A stretch of 64,000 nt of DNA from Nonomuraea endophytica (lineage in GTDB: Bacteria > Actinomycetota > Actinomycetes > Streptosporangiales > Streptosporangiaceae), in contig NZ_JACHIN010000001.1 in assembly GCF_014203235.1 (NCBI RefSeq), positions 1,581,450 to 1,645,449 on the forward strand, in the 5' to 3' direction. Shown one piece after another: positions 25,187-34,446 of the stretch. Under the pieces are notes generated by a model. The model was not told the DNA's origin, made no database searches, and was given only the letters and a program-made list of their open reading frames with translations. Numbering within the stretch: the first letter of the stretch is position 1; the number at the start of each line of letters is the position of its first letter. Position numbers and translations under genes: made by a program.

Positions 25187-26028
25187 CGGCGGCTGCGGCA
25201 GATCGGGTACCCATGGCCGGGCGTCGCGGGGCGACCAGCCCCGACCAGGTCTCTGCGGCCGAGCCCGGCAGGATGTGTGCTCCCCGGTCGGAACAAGCAG
25301 TCCGGCCGGACGGCGCGTCTGGGTTGGACAGGGCGTCTGGGTTGGTCAGGGCGTCTGCGTTGGACAGGGCGTCTGGACGGGACGGAGCATCAGGGCTGGA
25401 TCAGGTGGCGGGACCAGATCAGGTTGGTGGGGTGGAGCGGGTTGGGTTGGTGGAGCTTGGTGGGGTTCGGGTGGGCGAGCGGCTCAGGCTGGGCTCCCTG
25501 CGGATCCTGCCCGGCGAACGTCTGCTGGTCACCGGACCCAACGGGGCAGGCAAGAGCACGCTCATGCAGGTGCTGTCCGGCGAGCTGGTGCCCGACGCCG
25601 GGACGGTCAAGCGCCCGCCCCGCGTGGGATACCTACGGCAGGAGGACCGGCCGGGCCGGATGGACCGGACCGTGCTGGGCGCGTTCGCCGAGGGCCGGCC
25701 GGGCACCATCGACGAGCACGCCGACGCACTGCTGTCCCTGGGGCTGTTCCGCCCTGCGGACCTGCGGTTGCGGGTGGGTCAGCTGTCGTACGGCCAGCGC
25801 CGCCGCATCGACGTCGCCCGCCTGGTCAGCCGCCCCGTTGACCTGCTCCTCCTGGACGAGCCCACCAACCACCTCTCCCCACTCCTCGTGGAACAACTAG
25901 AGGAGGCCCTGTCCGTCTACCAGGGCGCAGTGGTGATCGTCACCCACGACCGCCGCATGCGTGCCGCCTTCCAGGGTTCACGCCTGGAACTCAAGAACGG
26001 CCACGCCACCACCCTCCAACCCACATAA
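25183..26028 (+). CDS. ABC-F protein, C-terminal half (second nucleotide-binding domain)
   Basis: 281 residues if started at GTG 25183, which shares four bases (GTGA) with the stop of the upstream half, the usual sign of translational coupling. About 90 residues of low complexity, including five ASGLDR-type hexapeptides, precede a full ABC domain: Walker A GPNGAGKST, signature LSYGQRRRIDVARL, Walker B LLLLDEPTNHLS and VTHDRRMR. In normal ABC-F proteins this domain follows the first in one chain of about 530-560 residues. Here the pieces would have to associate, or a -1 shift would have to join them. Could also be a sequence error of one base between 25094 and 25183. Confidence 0.75.
   Translation: MTAAAADRVPMAGRRGATSPDQVSAAEPGRMCAPRSEQAVRPDGASGLDRASGLVRASALDRASGRDGASGLDQVAGPDQVGGVERVGLVELGGVRVGERLRLGSLRILPGERLLVTGPNGAGKSTLMQVLSGELVPDAGTVKRPPRVGYLRQEDRPGRMDRTVLGAFAEGRPGTIDEHADALLSLGLFRPADLRLRVGQLSYGQRRRIDVARLVSRPVDLLLLDEPTNHLSPLLVEQLEEALSVYQGAVVIVTHDRRMRAAFQGSRLELKNGHATTLQPT
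25315..25404 (+). repeat. 18-bp tandem repeat, about five copies
   Basis: Units start at 25315, 25333, 25351, 25369 and 25387 with increasing divergence (first unit GCGTCTGGGTTGGACAGG). They are in frame with the C-terminal ABC-F half and encode ASGLDR, ASGLVR, ASALDR, ASGRDG, ASGLDQ. Confidence 0.9.
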
Positions 26029-26301
26029 CCCACGCCCATCCACACCCTGTGGACGGGCACACCGCCAACATGCCCATCCGGCGCCTACGGCCAGGACCAG
26101 TCCGCACGGCGCTTCCGGCACGGGGCCCGTCCGTTCGGTGCCCTGTAGTCAGAGCCTGGCGTGGATGGTGCCCAGAGAAGGCAGCAGGCGCGAGGCAGGG
26201 TTGGGCGGAAGCGGATGACCGGGGCGAGTCAGACGAGGCAGCCGGGTGACCCGACGCACGAGCCAGGCGGGGTGGCCTGCGCGTGGGTCGGTCCCCGCGC
26301 C

Positions 26302-26324
26302 GCCGCCCCGGTCAGCGGGGCGGC
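26302..26324. terminator. Bidirectional-type hairpin between ABC-F and ATPase genes
   Basis: 9-bp perfect stem (GCCGCCCCG, 26302-26310; CGGGGCGGC, 26316-26324) with 5-nt loop in the 326-bp convergent intergenic region 26029-26354. The rest of that region shows no gene or other structure that I can support. Confidence 0.55.
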
Positions 26325-26354
26325 AGGGCGGCGGGATTACCGGGCGAGTTGGGG

Positions 26355-29300
26355 TTAGGGGTTGGGGGTGGATTGGCGGATGGCGGTGGTGATGTCGGTG
26401 ACGCGGTCTGTCAGGAGGCCGATGGCGCCTACCGTTCGGGTTACCGGGTCGTCCTCGGCTCCGCCCAGCGCCCTTGTGCGCAGGTACGCGGCCTTGATGG
26501 TGGTCCAGCGCTCCTGCTGCTCCGGGGTCAGGCGTCCCCTGAGCTCGGCGAGCTTGAGGAGGTTGGCTTCGGCGTCGGAGGTGAGGGTTTGGGCCTCGCC
26601 TACGTAGTGGTCGTCGATCACCGCTTCCAGTTCGGCGTCGTTCATGGCGGGCACGATCCGCTCGGCCAGCTTGTTCATGTTCCGGTAGGAGCCCTGCAGC
26701 TTGTACGGCGGCTCGGTACGCGCGTCGTCCGACTGGGCAGCCGAGGCGATGTACGCCTGGTTGTTGGCCAGCACGACTTCCTGCACCCGCACCAGCTTGG
26801 CCAGCACGGACAGGATCTGGTCCAGCTCGACCTTGGAGTAGGGGTGCTTGAGCTGGTCGGAGCGGACCGTCTGGTCGCCGCGCGCCAGCCGTACCAGCAG
26901 TTCGACGTCGGCACGGTCGCGGGTGGAGAGCGGGGCCAGGACGGGGTTGGAGGTGAGGGCGTTGTCGACGTAGCTGAGCGCGAACAGCTCGTCGCGGCCG
27001 GACAGCACGTCGCCGAGGTTCCACACGTCGGCCCGGTTGGCGAGCATGTCGGGGATGCGGAAGCGCTTGCCGGACTCGGTATAGGGGTTTCCGGCCATGC
27101 ACACGGCGAAGCGCTTGCCGCGCAGGTCGTAGGTGCGGGTGCGGCCGTTCCAGACGCCTTCGATGCGGCGCTGGGCGTCGCACAGCGAGATGAACTTCTG
27201 CAGCAGCTCGGGCGAGGTGTGCTGGATGTCGTCGAGGTAGAGGAGCGTGTTGTTGCCGGTCTCCAGCGCGAAGGAGATCTTCTCGACCTCCTGCCGGGAG
27301 GTGGCGTCGGGAGCCTCCTCCGGGTCGAGCGAGGTGACGGCGTGGCCCAGGGCCGGGCCGTTGACCTTGACGAAGACGAGGCCCAGGCGGCTGGCGACGT
27401 ATTCCATGAGGGTGGTCTTGCCGTAGCCGGGCGGGGAGATGAGCAGCAGGAGGCCCATCTGGTCGGTGCGTTTGCCCGCTCCCGCCGCGCCGAGCTGCTT
27501 GGCCAGGTTGTCGCCGATGAGCGGCAGGTAGACCTCGTCGAGCAGGCGGTTGCGTACGAAGGCGCTCATGACCTTGGGCTTGTACTCGTCCAGCCGCAGA
27601 CGGTCGCGTTCGGCCGCGACCAGTTCGACGCGGCGTTTCTGGTAGGCGCGGAAGGCGGGGACGCGTTCGGTGGCGAACATCCTGGTCCTGGTGAGGATCT
27701 CGTCGAGCCGCACGGGCAGCGTGCGCTCGGTGATGCGCGGGTGGGTGCCGAGCAGGCCCTCGACCACGGCGGTGACGGTCGCGCTGGATGCGTAGCGGGG
27801 CAGGTCGCCGCAGAGCTGCAGGGCGATGGCCTCGGGCAGCTCGGGTGACTGGTCGAAGGCGCCCAGCCAGGCCTCGGCGAGCTGGATGCGCGCGGGCGGA
27901 TCGAGGGAGCTGAGGTCGTCCTCGAACGAGCGCTGCGCCTCCGGACCCAGCCTTGCGCGGAAGTTGTCCACTAGGGCGCGGGCCGCCTTGCTGGTGACGA
28001 AGCCGGGCGGGGTGGTGGCCAGCTCCTCCACGAGGTATTCCCCGGCCAGCCGGGCCACGCCGGGGGCGGCGGTGATCAGAGACGACAGTTCCTCGGCCAG
28101 GGCGGCCACGGCCTCGTTGGCGCCGAATGCCTCGCGTGCTCTGACCAGGGAAGACGCTCTGGTGGTGAATGTTTTACGTGAAACCTCGTCCGTGTGGAAG
28201 GCCCAGAAGAGCTGCGCCGCCGCTCTGGCCTCGGGGGAGTAGCGCAGCAGTCCGGCGCCGTCGCGCAGGCGGACCAGGGCGTCGAGGATCAGGGTGGCGT
28301 CGTGGTCGTGGACGCCGCGTTCGTAGCCCTCGTCGTAGCGTTCCTCGGCGGCCCGCCGTACGAGATCCGCTGACGGGTGGTCGGAGGTGCCGAGAAGTGC
28401 GGCGGCCAGGTGCTCGGCGCGGTAGACCTCGGGCGTCTCCGAGACGAGCAACTGGTCCCAGAACGGGCGGGTGTCGGCGAAGTCGGCCGGGACCGGCGCG
28501 CGGTAGTCGGTGCCGGTGATGGCGAACTGCATCGCGCCGTCGTGGGGGACCAGCGTGAGGTCGACGGGCTGGGTGTTGACCGCGAAGCGGTGGCGCCCCA
28601 GCCGCAGCGTCTCGCCGCCCGCGTCGAACAGGTCGAGCCGGTCGCGCAGCGAGCGCCCGGCCTCCTGCTGGGCGGCCTTGACCCGGCCGTCGAGCTCCTC
28701 GGCGCGCACCGGGTCGCCCAGGGTGCGCAGCTCGGCGGAGACCGACTGGAGCTTGGCGACCATGGGGTCGGTGGCGAAGTAGGTGTTGACCTCGTCGAGC
28801 GAGGCCAGCCCGGCCACCCGCCTGGCGACGCTGCCCAGGATGCGCTCGGCCGAGGCGAAGACCCGGTCGGCGCGGCGGGCCCGCTCGTCAAGCTGGCTCT
28901 GCTTGCGGGCGGAGAACGCCTCGTAGACGTCCTCCCGCTTGGTCGTGAGCTTGGCGGCGAAGTCGTCGAACTCCCCGAAGCGGGATTCGAGCCCTTCCAA
29001 CTGCAGCATGAGCTTGCCGAGCTGCTCGTCGCAGCGCTCCGGGGTGTCGGCCATGGCCAGCGCTCCGGTGATCGCCTGCCCGAGCAGCGCGAACTCGGCG
29101 GCGAAGGCGGCCCGCCCCTCGCTGGACAGCAGCTCCCTGCGCCGCCCCTCCAGCACCGCGCGGGCGCGGTTGACGCCGCCGAGCACCTCGGCGATGCGTT
29201 CCAGGATGGAGGTGCGCACGGTGGCGTCGGCGATGTCGAGCGAACCGACCACCTCGGTGACCACCTCAAGCCCCTCGGCCTGGTCGGCCAGCAGCTCCGC

Positions 29301-31121
29301 CACCGGGACGGCGTCGGCCACCGTGGCGATCGCGCCCGCGTCTGCGGCGAGCCGCTCGACCGCGCTGTGGTAGCCGGTGAAGGCATCGGGACCCTGCAGG
29401 AACGTGACCGCCCGGGTGCCGGTCTCCTTGAGTTCGGCCGTGAGCTCTCCGGCCAGCGAGTCGAGCCGGGTGAGGTCGATGTAGCGGACCTCGCGCAGCG
29501 TCACCAGCCGCCCCTGCGCGCGGCGCAGCGTGGCCAGCAGGCTGACCCAGGCGTCGGCGCCGGCCGGCAGGTCACCGCGGGCCTGCCGGACGAGGGTGAC
29601 GGTCTCCTCCTCGGCGGCGGCCAGCGTCCGCGCGGCCTGCGCGGTCAGCTGCTCGACGTTCTCGTATTCGTCGAGCACCTGGCCGGCGGTGGCGCGTACG
29701 TCGGTGAGCGGGGTGCGCAGTCCGTGCTCACCGAGCCAGTGGTAGTGGTCGAAGGCCCGCTCACAGGCGGCGATCAGCGCCTCGAAGGTCGCCGCCGACG
29801 GCGACATCTCCTCGACCATGCGCGCCACGGACAGGCAGTCGGAGATGCCGCGGACCAGCTCGGCGTTGCCGATGCGCTCCAGCGGCCCCGAGCCGGTGGG
29901 CTGGGCGGCGGCGTAGGTGTCGGAGACATAGGGCGTCTGCCACACCTGCATGGGATGGACCCGGGTCGGCTCGTCGGAGGTGGCGCGGAAGACCACCATC
30001 GTGCCGTCGTCGAACAGGCTGAACCCGTGGCACGGGATGGGGTTGGCCACCTCCTTCCTGATCACGTTGTACGGCAGCAGCAACGACCGCCCGTCACCCC
30101 GGGCATGGAAGACGTAGAGCACGTCCTCGCCGTTGGGCGAGCGGACCACGCGCTCGAACTCCAGCTCGCTGACGTCGAGGTCGAACGTCTTGCTGACCCC
30201 GGTCGCCAGGTAGTAGCCCCCGGGGAAGATCAGCCCCTGGTCCTCCGGCAGCCTCCGGCAGGCCTGCCCGATGCCGTCGAGCCGGACCACCGCCTTGGTC
30301 CTGGTGTTGAACACCAGGTGCCGCCACTCCGGCTCCTTGTACGGCCGGACGCGCAGCAGGATGAGCGGCCCGACCCGGGCGTAGGAGACGTCGGCGTCGG
30401 CCAGCGACTGCAGCGGCTCGGTGACCGGCTCGGAGTAGATCCCGTGGCCGATCTCGGTGTTGTCCTCGACCTTGATGGTCAGGTCGCCGCCGACGGTCTC
30501 GACGAAGACCTCGCCCTCGATGGAGATGTGGGGATGGCGGCCGAGCACGTGGTCGTCGCGGGTGGTGACGGTCCACTCGAAGTCGTGGGACGCCGGGAAC
30601 ACGTGGTCGCGCTCGCCCCGGTTGTCGAGGTATTTGCCGGACACGTCCCAGCGCAGGACCTTGCTGTCGCTCGGCCCGGTCTGAAAGACGGCCAGCAACT
30701 TGCCCTCGACCTGCCGCAGGGTCTGCAGGCGGGTCTCCTTGTAGTACCGGTACAACTCGGCGAAGTCCTTCTGGAACGCGGGGTCGGTGAGCGCGTCCCA
30801 CTGTGCCGGATCGAACCGGAACGCTTCGCCGTCGCGGGTGAACCTGTGGACGGAGAACACGTCGTCCACAGCCGTTTCCGGCTTAAGTCCGATGAAAACG
30901 TTGTACCCGAACACCATCACCTCCCCGACGGAGATGATGTCCCTGGGCACGCAGTTGTTCTCGGTCCTGATCCGCTCCGTGCCGAGCAGCGTGAGCTCGG
31001 CGCCGCCGAAGACCTTCAGCCGCTCGTCGTTGACCGCCTCCGCGGCCTGCGCCAGCAGCTTGGCCTGCGACTGAAGGCGGTTCCTGAGCACCTCATAGGT
31101 GCCCGCCTCAAGATCCGCCAT
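26355..31121 (-). CDS. Giant AAA ATPase (annotated in relatives as DNA repair ATPase)
   Basis: 1588 residues, third gene of a unit with the YqiJ-like protein and flotillin; it starts 4 bp after the flotillin stop. The N-terminal two-thirds has no known domain but contains beta-rich segments (about 60-450) and long charged helices (about 470-900). A single AAA+ domain lies near the C-terminus: Walker A PPGYGKTT (about 1230), Walker B LLYLDDIQ (about 1290) and the GKRFAVCMAGNPYTESGKRF sensor region. Actinobacterial homologues carry the name DNA repair ATPase, which is not, to my knowledge, backed by experiment. Encoded next to flotillin, it more likely works at membrane microdomains, perhaps remodelling protein complexes under stress. 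Cytosolic, no signal peptide. Confidence 0.8.
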   Translation of the reverse strand: MADLEAGTYEVLRNRLQSQAKLLAQAAEAVNDERLKVFGGAELTLLGTERIRTENNCVPRDIISVGEVMVFGYNVFIGLKPETAVDDVFSVHRFTRDGEAFRFDPAQWDALTDPAFQKDFAELYRYYKETRLQTLRQVEGKLLAVFQTGPSDSKVLRWDVSGKYLDNRGERDHVFPASHDFEWTVTTRDDHVLGRHPHISIEGEVFVETVGGDLTIKVEDNTEIGHGIYSEPVTEPLQSLADADVSYARVGPLILLRVRPYKEPEWRHLVFNTRTKAVVRLDGIGQACRRLPEDQGLIFPGGYYLATGVSKTFDLDVSELEFERVVRSPNGEDVLYVFHARGDGRSLLLPYNVIRKEVANPIPCHGFSLFDDGTMVVFRATSDEPTRVHPMQVWQTPYVSDTYAAAQPTGSGPLERIGNAELVRGISDCLSVARMVEEMSPSAATFEALIAACERAFDHYHWLGEHGLRTPLTDVRATAGQVLDEYENVEQLTAQAARTLAAAEEETVTLVRQARGDLPAGADAWVSLLATLRRAQGRLVTLREVRYIDLTRLDSLAGELTAELKETGTRAVTFLQGPDAFTGYHSAVERLAADAGAIATVADAVPVAELLADQAEGLEVVTEVVGSLDIADATVRTSILERIAEVLGGVNRARAVLEGRRRELLSSEGRAAFAAEFALLGQAITGALAMADTPERCDEQLGKLMLQLEGLESRFGEFDDFAAKLTTKREDVYEAFSARKQSQLDERARRADRVFASAERILGSVARRVAGLASLDEVNTYFATDPMVAKLQSVSAELRTLGDPVRAEELDGRVKAAQQEAGRSLRDRLDLFDAGGETLRLGRHRFAVNTQPVDLTLVPHDGAMQFAITGTDYRAPVPADFADTRPFWDQLLVSETPEVYRAEHLAAALLGTSDHPSADLVRRAAEERYDEGYERGVHDHDATLILDALVRLRDGAGLLRYSPEARAAAQLFWAFHTDEVSRKTFTTRASSLVRAREAFGANEAVAALAEELSSLITAAPGVARLAGEYLVEELATTPPGFVTSKAARALVDNFRARLGPEAQRSFEDDLSSLDPPARIQLAEAWLGAFDQSPELPEAIALQLCGDLPRYASSATVTAVVEGLLGTHPRITERTLPVRLDEILTRTRMFATERVPAFRAYQKRRVELVAAERDRLRLDEYKPKVMSAFVRNRLLDEVYLPLIGDNLAKQLGAAGAGKRTDQMGLLLLISPPGYGKTTLMEYVASRLGLVFVKVNGPALGHAVTSLDPEEAPDATSRQEVEKISFALETGNNTLLYLDDIQHTSPELLQKFISLCDAQRRIEGVWNGRTRTYDLRGKRFAVCMAGNPYTESGKRFRIPDMLANRADVWNLGDVLSGRDELFALSYVDNALTSNPVLAPLSTRDRADVELLVRLARGDQTVRSDQLKHPYSKVELDQILSVLAKLVRVQEVVLANNQAYIASAAQSDDARTEPPYKLQGSYRNMNKLAERIVPAMNDAELEAVIDDHYVGEAQTLTSDAEANLLKLAELRGRLTPEQQERWTTIKAAYLRTRALGGAEDDPVTRTVGAIGLLTDRVTDITTAIRQSTPNP

Positions 31122-31125
31122 GCGC

Positions 31126-33210
31126 TCAGGCCCTCAGCGCGGCGACCGAGGAGTCGGCGACGCCGAGTCTGCGCGCGGTCTCCAGAAGCTCGGTCAGCTT
31201 CGCCTCCGGCCCACCGCTCTGGATCATCTGCATGAGCAGCGCGGACACGGTGATGTTCTTGAGGTCCTCGGTGCCGATCCCGCCGACGATCGCCGCGAGG
31301 TCCGCGGGCAGGCTCGCCGATCCGTTGAGGTACGGCTCCGCCAGCGTCCTGGCCACCGCCGAGTGCTCCACGAACCCGTCGACCGCCTTGCCCGCGGTGA
31401 TCGAGCCCACGATCCTGTCGAAGAACATCGTGTCGCCGCCCACGATGTCGATGTCGGCCTTGGCCAGCCCCGCCGCCAGCACGCTGGCCTGCGACTCGGC
31501 GACCTTCGCCTGCACGTCGATGCGCTTGAGGTGGATCTCCTTGTCGGCCTCCAGCCGCAGGCGGTACTCCTCGTGCGTACGCGAGGCCTCGTCCAGCGCG
31601 GCCAGCGCGGCGGCCTTCTCGGTCAGACCCTCGGCCTCGGCCTTGAGCTTCTCGCCGACGGCAGCGGCGGCGGCGAGCGCGAGTGCCTGCTCGCCCTCGG
31701 CGCGGGCCTTGAGCCGGTCGCCCTCGACCAGCGCCATCGCCTTGGCGCCTTCGGCCTCGGCGCGCAGGCGCTCGCTCAGCACCATCGCCTCGGCGCGGCC
31801 GACCTTCTCGATCGCCGCCGCGTCGCGCTCCTTCACCTGCACCTCGGCCAGCCCCGCCGCGGCGCTCTCGGCCTGGACACCCTCCGCGAGCCGGATCTTG
31901 GCGCGGGCGTCGAGGTCGGCGGCCTGCTGCCTGGCCTCGGCGAGCACGAGCTCCTCGCGGGCGCGGAACTTCGAGGCGGCCTCGGCGGCCTCGGCCGCCT
32001 TGATGTCCTTGACCAGGTTCTCCTGAGCCTCGGCCTCGGCGGCGATGATCGTGGTCTGGCGCAGCCGTTCGGCCTCCTCGACCGCGCGCAGCCGCTTGAT
32101 GTTCTCCTCCTGCTCGGCGACGGTCTTGTCGACCGCGATGCGCTCGCGCACGACCTCGGCGATCGAGCGCTTCTCGGTCTCGACCTCCTTGTCCTTGGAG
32201 ATGCGCGACAGCTCGGTCTCGCGTTCGCGGGCGATGACCTCCAGCATGCGGTCCTTCTCGATCCGCTCGGTCTCGATCGCGATCACGCGTTCCTTGTTCT
32301 TCTCGGCGACGGCGATCTCGCGGGCGCGGTTCTCGTTGTGGACGCCGAGCTGCTCGTCGGTCCTGATGTTGGCGGCCTGGGCCTTGAGCCGCTCCTCGGC
32401 CTGCACGCGGGCGGTCTCGGCCTCCTCGCGCGCCCTCATGGTCTCGATCTCGCGCTTCTGCTTGGTCTCGGCGTCGGCCTGGCGGCGTTCCAGCTCCAGG
32501 ATCGCCTCGCGGGCGTCCACGTTCTGGCGGGTGATCTCCTTCTCCTCGTTGCGCTGGAACTCGTTGGTCCGCACGTGCTCGATGGCGGTGAGCTCGGTGA
32601 TCTTGCGGATGCCCTGCGCGTCGAGGATGTTGGACTTGTCCAGGTTGTGGAGGGGCGTCTGCTCCAGGTAGTCGATCGCGGCGTCCTCAAGGCTGTAGCC
32701 GTTGAGGTCGGTGCCGATGAGCCGGAGGATCTCGTCGCGGAACTCGTCGCGCTTGGTGTAGAGGTCGACGAAGTCCAGGTGCTTGCCGGCGGTCTTGAGC
32801 GCCTCGGAGAACTTGGCGTTGAACAGCTCCTGCAGCGTCTCCTCGCCGCTGGCCCGCGCGGTGCCGATGGCCTGGGCCACCTTGATGACGTCCTCGGCGG
32901 TCTTGTTGACCCGGACGAAGAACGTGATGCGGATGTCGGCCCTGATGTTGTCGCGGCAGATCAGTCCTTCACGACCGGACCTGACGATCTCCATCGTCTT
33001 CACCGAGATGTCCATGGTCTCGGACTTGTGCACGACGGGCAGCACGACGGCGCCCGTGAACGTCACGTCGACCCGGTTGACCTTCGAGATGATCAGCGCC
33101 TTGCCCTGCTCGACCTTGTGGAAGAGGCGGCTGATGACCACGAGGATGGCGATGACGACGAGCAGGGCGACGGCCAGCGTGATCGCCAGGCCGAGGGAGA
33201 TGACACCCAT
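31126..33210 (-). CDS. Flotillin family (SPFH/YqiK-like) membrane scaffold protein
   Basis: 694 residues. An N-terminal membrane helix (about 5-26) is followed by an SPFH/band-7 domain (about 35-220, including VHKSETMDISVKTMEIV and CRDNIRADIRITFFVRV), then a very long Glu/Ala-rich coiled coil (about 220-590) with the EA-repeats typical of flotillins, and a C-terminal domain with GGDTMFFDRIVGSI. Flotillins oligomerise into membrane microdomains. The ATG overlaps the TGA of the upstream YqiJ-like gene by one base, and the ATPase gene follows after 4 bp, so the three products probably form one complex. Confidence 0.93.
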   Translation of the reverse strand: MGVISLGLAITLAVALLVVIAILVVISRLFHKVEQGKALIISKVNRVDVTFTGAVVLPVVHKSETMDISVKTMEIVRSGREGLICRDNIRADIRITFFVRVNKTAEDVIKVAQAIGTARASGEETLQELFNAKFSEALKTAGKHLDFVDLYTKRDEFRDEILRLIGTDLNGYSLEDAAIDYLEQTPLHNLDKSNILDAQGIRKITELTAIEHVRTNEFQRNEEKEITRQNVDAREAILELERRQADAETKQKREIETMRAREEAETARVQAEERLKAQAANIRTDEQLGVHNENRAREIAVAEKNKERVIAIETERIEKDRMLEVIARERETELSRISKDKEVETEKRSIAEVVRERIAVDKTVAEQEENIKRLRAVEEAERLRQTTIIAAEAEAQENLVKDIKAAEAAEAASKFRAREELVLAEARQQAADLDARAKIRLAEGVQAESAAAGLAEVQVKERDAAAIEKVGRAEAMVLSERLRAEAEGAKAMALVEGDRLKARAEGEQALALAAAAAVGEKLKAEAEGLTEKAAALAALDEASRTHEEYRLRLEADKEIHLKRIDVQAKVAESQASVLAAGLAKADIDIVGGDTMFFDRIVGSITAGKAVDGFVEHSAVARTLAEPYLNGSASLPADLAAIVGGIGTEDLKNITVSALLMQMIQSGGPEAKLTELLETARRLGVADSSVAALRA

Positions 33211-33767
33211 CAGTGATCCCTTTCATAGGGCATGACCAGGAAGAATTCCCCGGAGGAGGAATAGTCGAAGATGAGGGCGTTGTCGCCCCGGGCCAGCCGG
33301 TCGTCGCCGGTCGTCCTGACCTGGACGACCGCGGATGACCCGTCGGCGGCGGTGACCTCGGCCTGGCCGAAGTCGGCGGTGACCTGTCCGGTGCGGATCA
33401 CGCAGTGCCGGCCGACGAAGTCGTGGCGCGAGGGGCCGCGTTCGTCGGGATACAGGCGGCGGAGCGGCACGACCAGCAGGCGGGCCCCGAGCCAGCCGCC
33501 GGCCAGGGCCACGATGAGCACGGCGATCTGCAGGTGTACCGCGGAGACGAGCTGACCGCCGACCAGGCTGAGCAGCCAGCCCAGCGTGATCACGATCGAC
33601 AGCGTCACTCCGGCGGGCGCGCCTGCCAGTCCGAGCCAGGAAGCGTCGACGTCGTCCAGGTCCAGAAGGCCGGTGAGCGCGATCACCCAATAGGCGACGA
33701 CGATCACGAGCAGAAAGCTGAACAGGATTGTCGGAAAACCCAGCACGGCTTGTAAGAACTCAGACAT
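33210..33767 (-). CDS. YqiJ/NfeD-like OB-fold membrane protein
   Basis: 185 residues from ATG 33767, which has an AGGGGGAAG ribosome site. Three membrane helices (about 12-35, 50-72, 76-100) precede a soluble C-terminal beta domain of about 70 residues (VGRHCVIRTGQVTADFGQAEVTAADG and LIFDYSSSGEFFLVMPYE) that fits the OB fold of YqiJ/YuaF/NfeD proteins, the obligate partners of flotillins. First gene of the three-gene unit; its TGA overlaps the flotillin ATG (TGATG). Confidence 0.85.
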   Translation of the reverse strand: MSEFLQAVLGFPTILFSFLLVIVVAYWVIALTGLLDLDDVDASWLGLAGAPAGVTLSIVITLGWLLSLVGGQLVSAVHLQIAVLIVALAGGWLGARLLVVPLRRLYPDERGPSRHDFVGRHCVIRTGQVTADFGQAEVTAADGSSAVVQVRTTGDDRLARGDNALIFDYSSSGEFFLVMPYERDH

Positions 33768-33868
33768 CTTCCCCCTGGTACATCCCCCGTCGGACTCTAT
33801 ACAGGTAAAGACGAAGTAAAGCGGAAAGTTCCCGATATGGGGATGTTTGCCGCGCCGTACATGCGAAA

Positions 33869-33892
33869 GAGCGACCGGAAATCCGGTCGCTC
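33869..33892 (-). terminator. Terminator of the DUF1269 gene
   Basis: Perfect 10-bp stem GAGCGACCGG/CCGGTCGCTC with an AAAT loop, 16 bp past the DUF1269 stop; on the minus strand it is followed by TTTCGC. Confidence 0.75.
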
Positions 33893-33907
33893 CTCGGGTG
33901 GGAAGTG

Positions 33908-34399
33908 TCAGGCGCGCGCGGCCGCGACGGCCTCCTTGAGGTGCTTCTCGTCCTCGGTGCTGAGCGAGGTCTTGATGATCTCGCCGCCGTACTGCGCGAT
34001 CTGCTCGATGACCTTGTCCGGTGTGCTCTGGCGGACCAGGAGGAAGAGGGCGGCGGTGCCCGGGGGCATCTTCTCGCCGAGTTCCTTCATGAAGTCGTCG
34101 TTGACGCCGACGTCGGTGAGGGCGCCGCCCGCCGCGCCCGCGGCCGCGCCGAGCGCCATGCCCAGCAGCGGCATGAAGAACAGCAGCCCGATGAGGCCGC
34201 CCCACAGCGCCCCGCCCGCCGCGCCGATGCCGGTGGTGCTGGTGGTCTGGTGAAGCTTGATCTTGCCGTCTTCCCTGCGCTCGACGATGGCCGCGTCCTC
34301 AAGCGTGATGAGGTTCTGTTTCTGCAGCTCGAACAGTCGCGTGCGTACGGTCTCCGCGGTCGCGACGTCCGGATAGTCGATGACGATGAGGTTGCTCAT
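33908..34399 (-). CDS. DUF1269 domain membrane-associated protein
   Basis: 163 residues. The layout is that of DUF1269: a ferredoxin-like first half (LIVIDYPDVATAETVRTRLFELQKQNLITLEDAAIVERREDG), a central Gly/Ala-rich hydrophobic hairpin (GAAGGALWGGLIGLLFFMPLLGMALGAAAGAAGG region, about 58-92) and a helical second half with FLLVRQSTPDKVIEQIAQYGG. Function unknown; homologues are often stress-induced. Single gene ended by the hairpin at 33869-33892, upstream of the flotillin unit on the same strand but separately terminated. Confidence 0.88.
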   Translation of the reverse strand: MSNLIVIDYPDVATAETVRTRLFELQKQNLITLEDAAIVERREDGKIKLHQTTSTTGIGAAGGALWGGLIGLLFFMPLLGMALGAAAGAAGGALTDVGVNDDFMKELGEKMPPGTAALFLLVRQSTPDKVIEQIAQYGGEIIKTSLSTEDEKHLKEAVAAARA

Positions 34400-34446
34400 G
34401 CCGTCCCCCGATTTCTATGAGCTCCTCACCGATAGTACACAGATGG

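Noticed and set aside
28377..31235. 952-codon plus-strand frame opposite the giant ATPase
   Set aside because: Mirror of the GC-rich coding strand; low-complexity and no motif.
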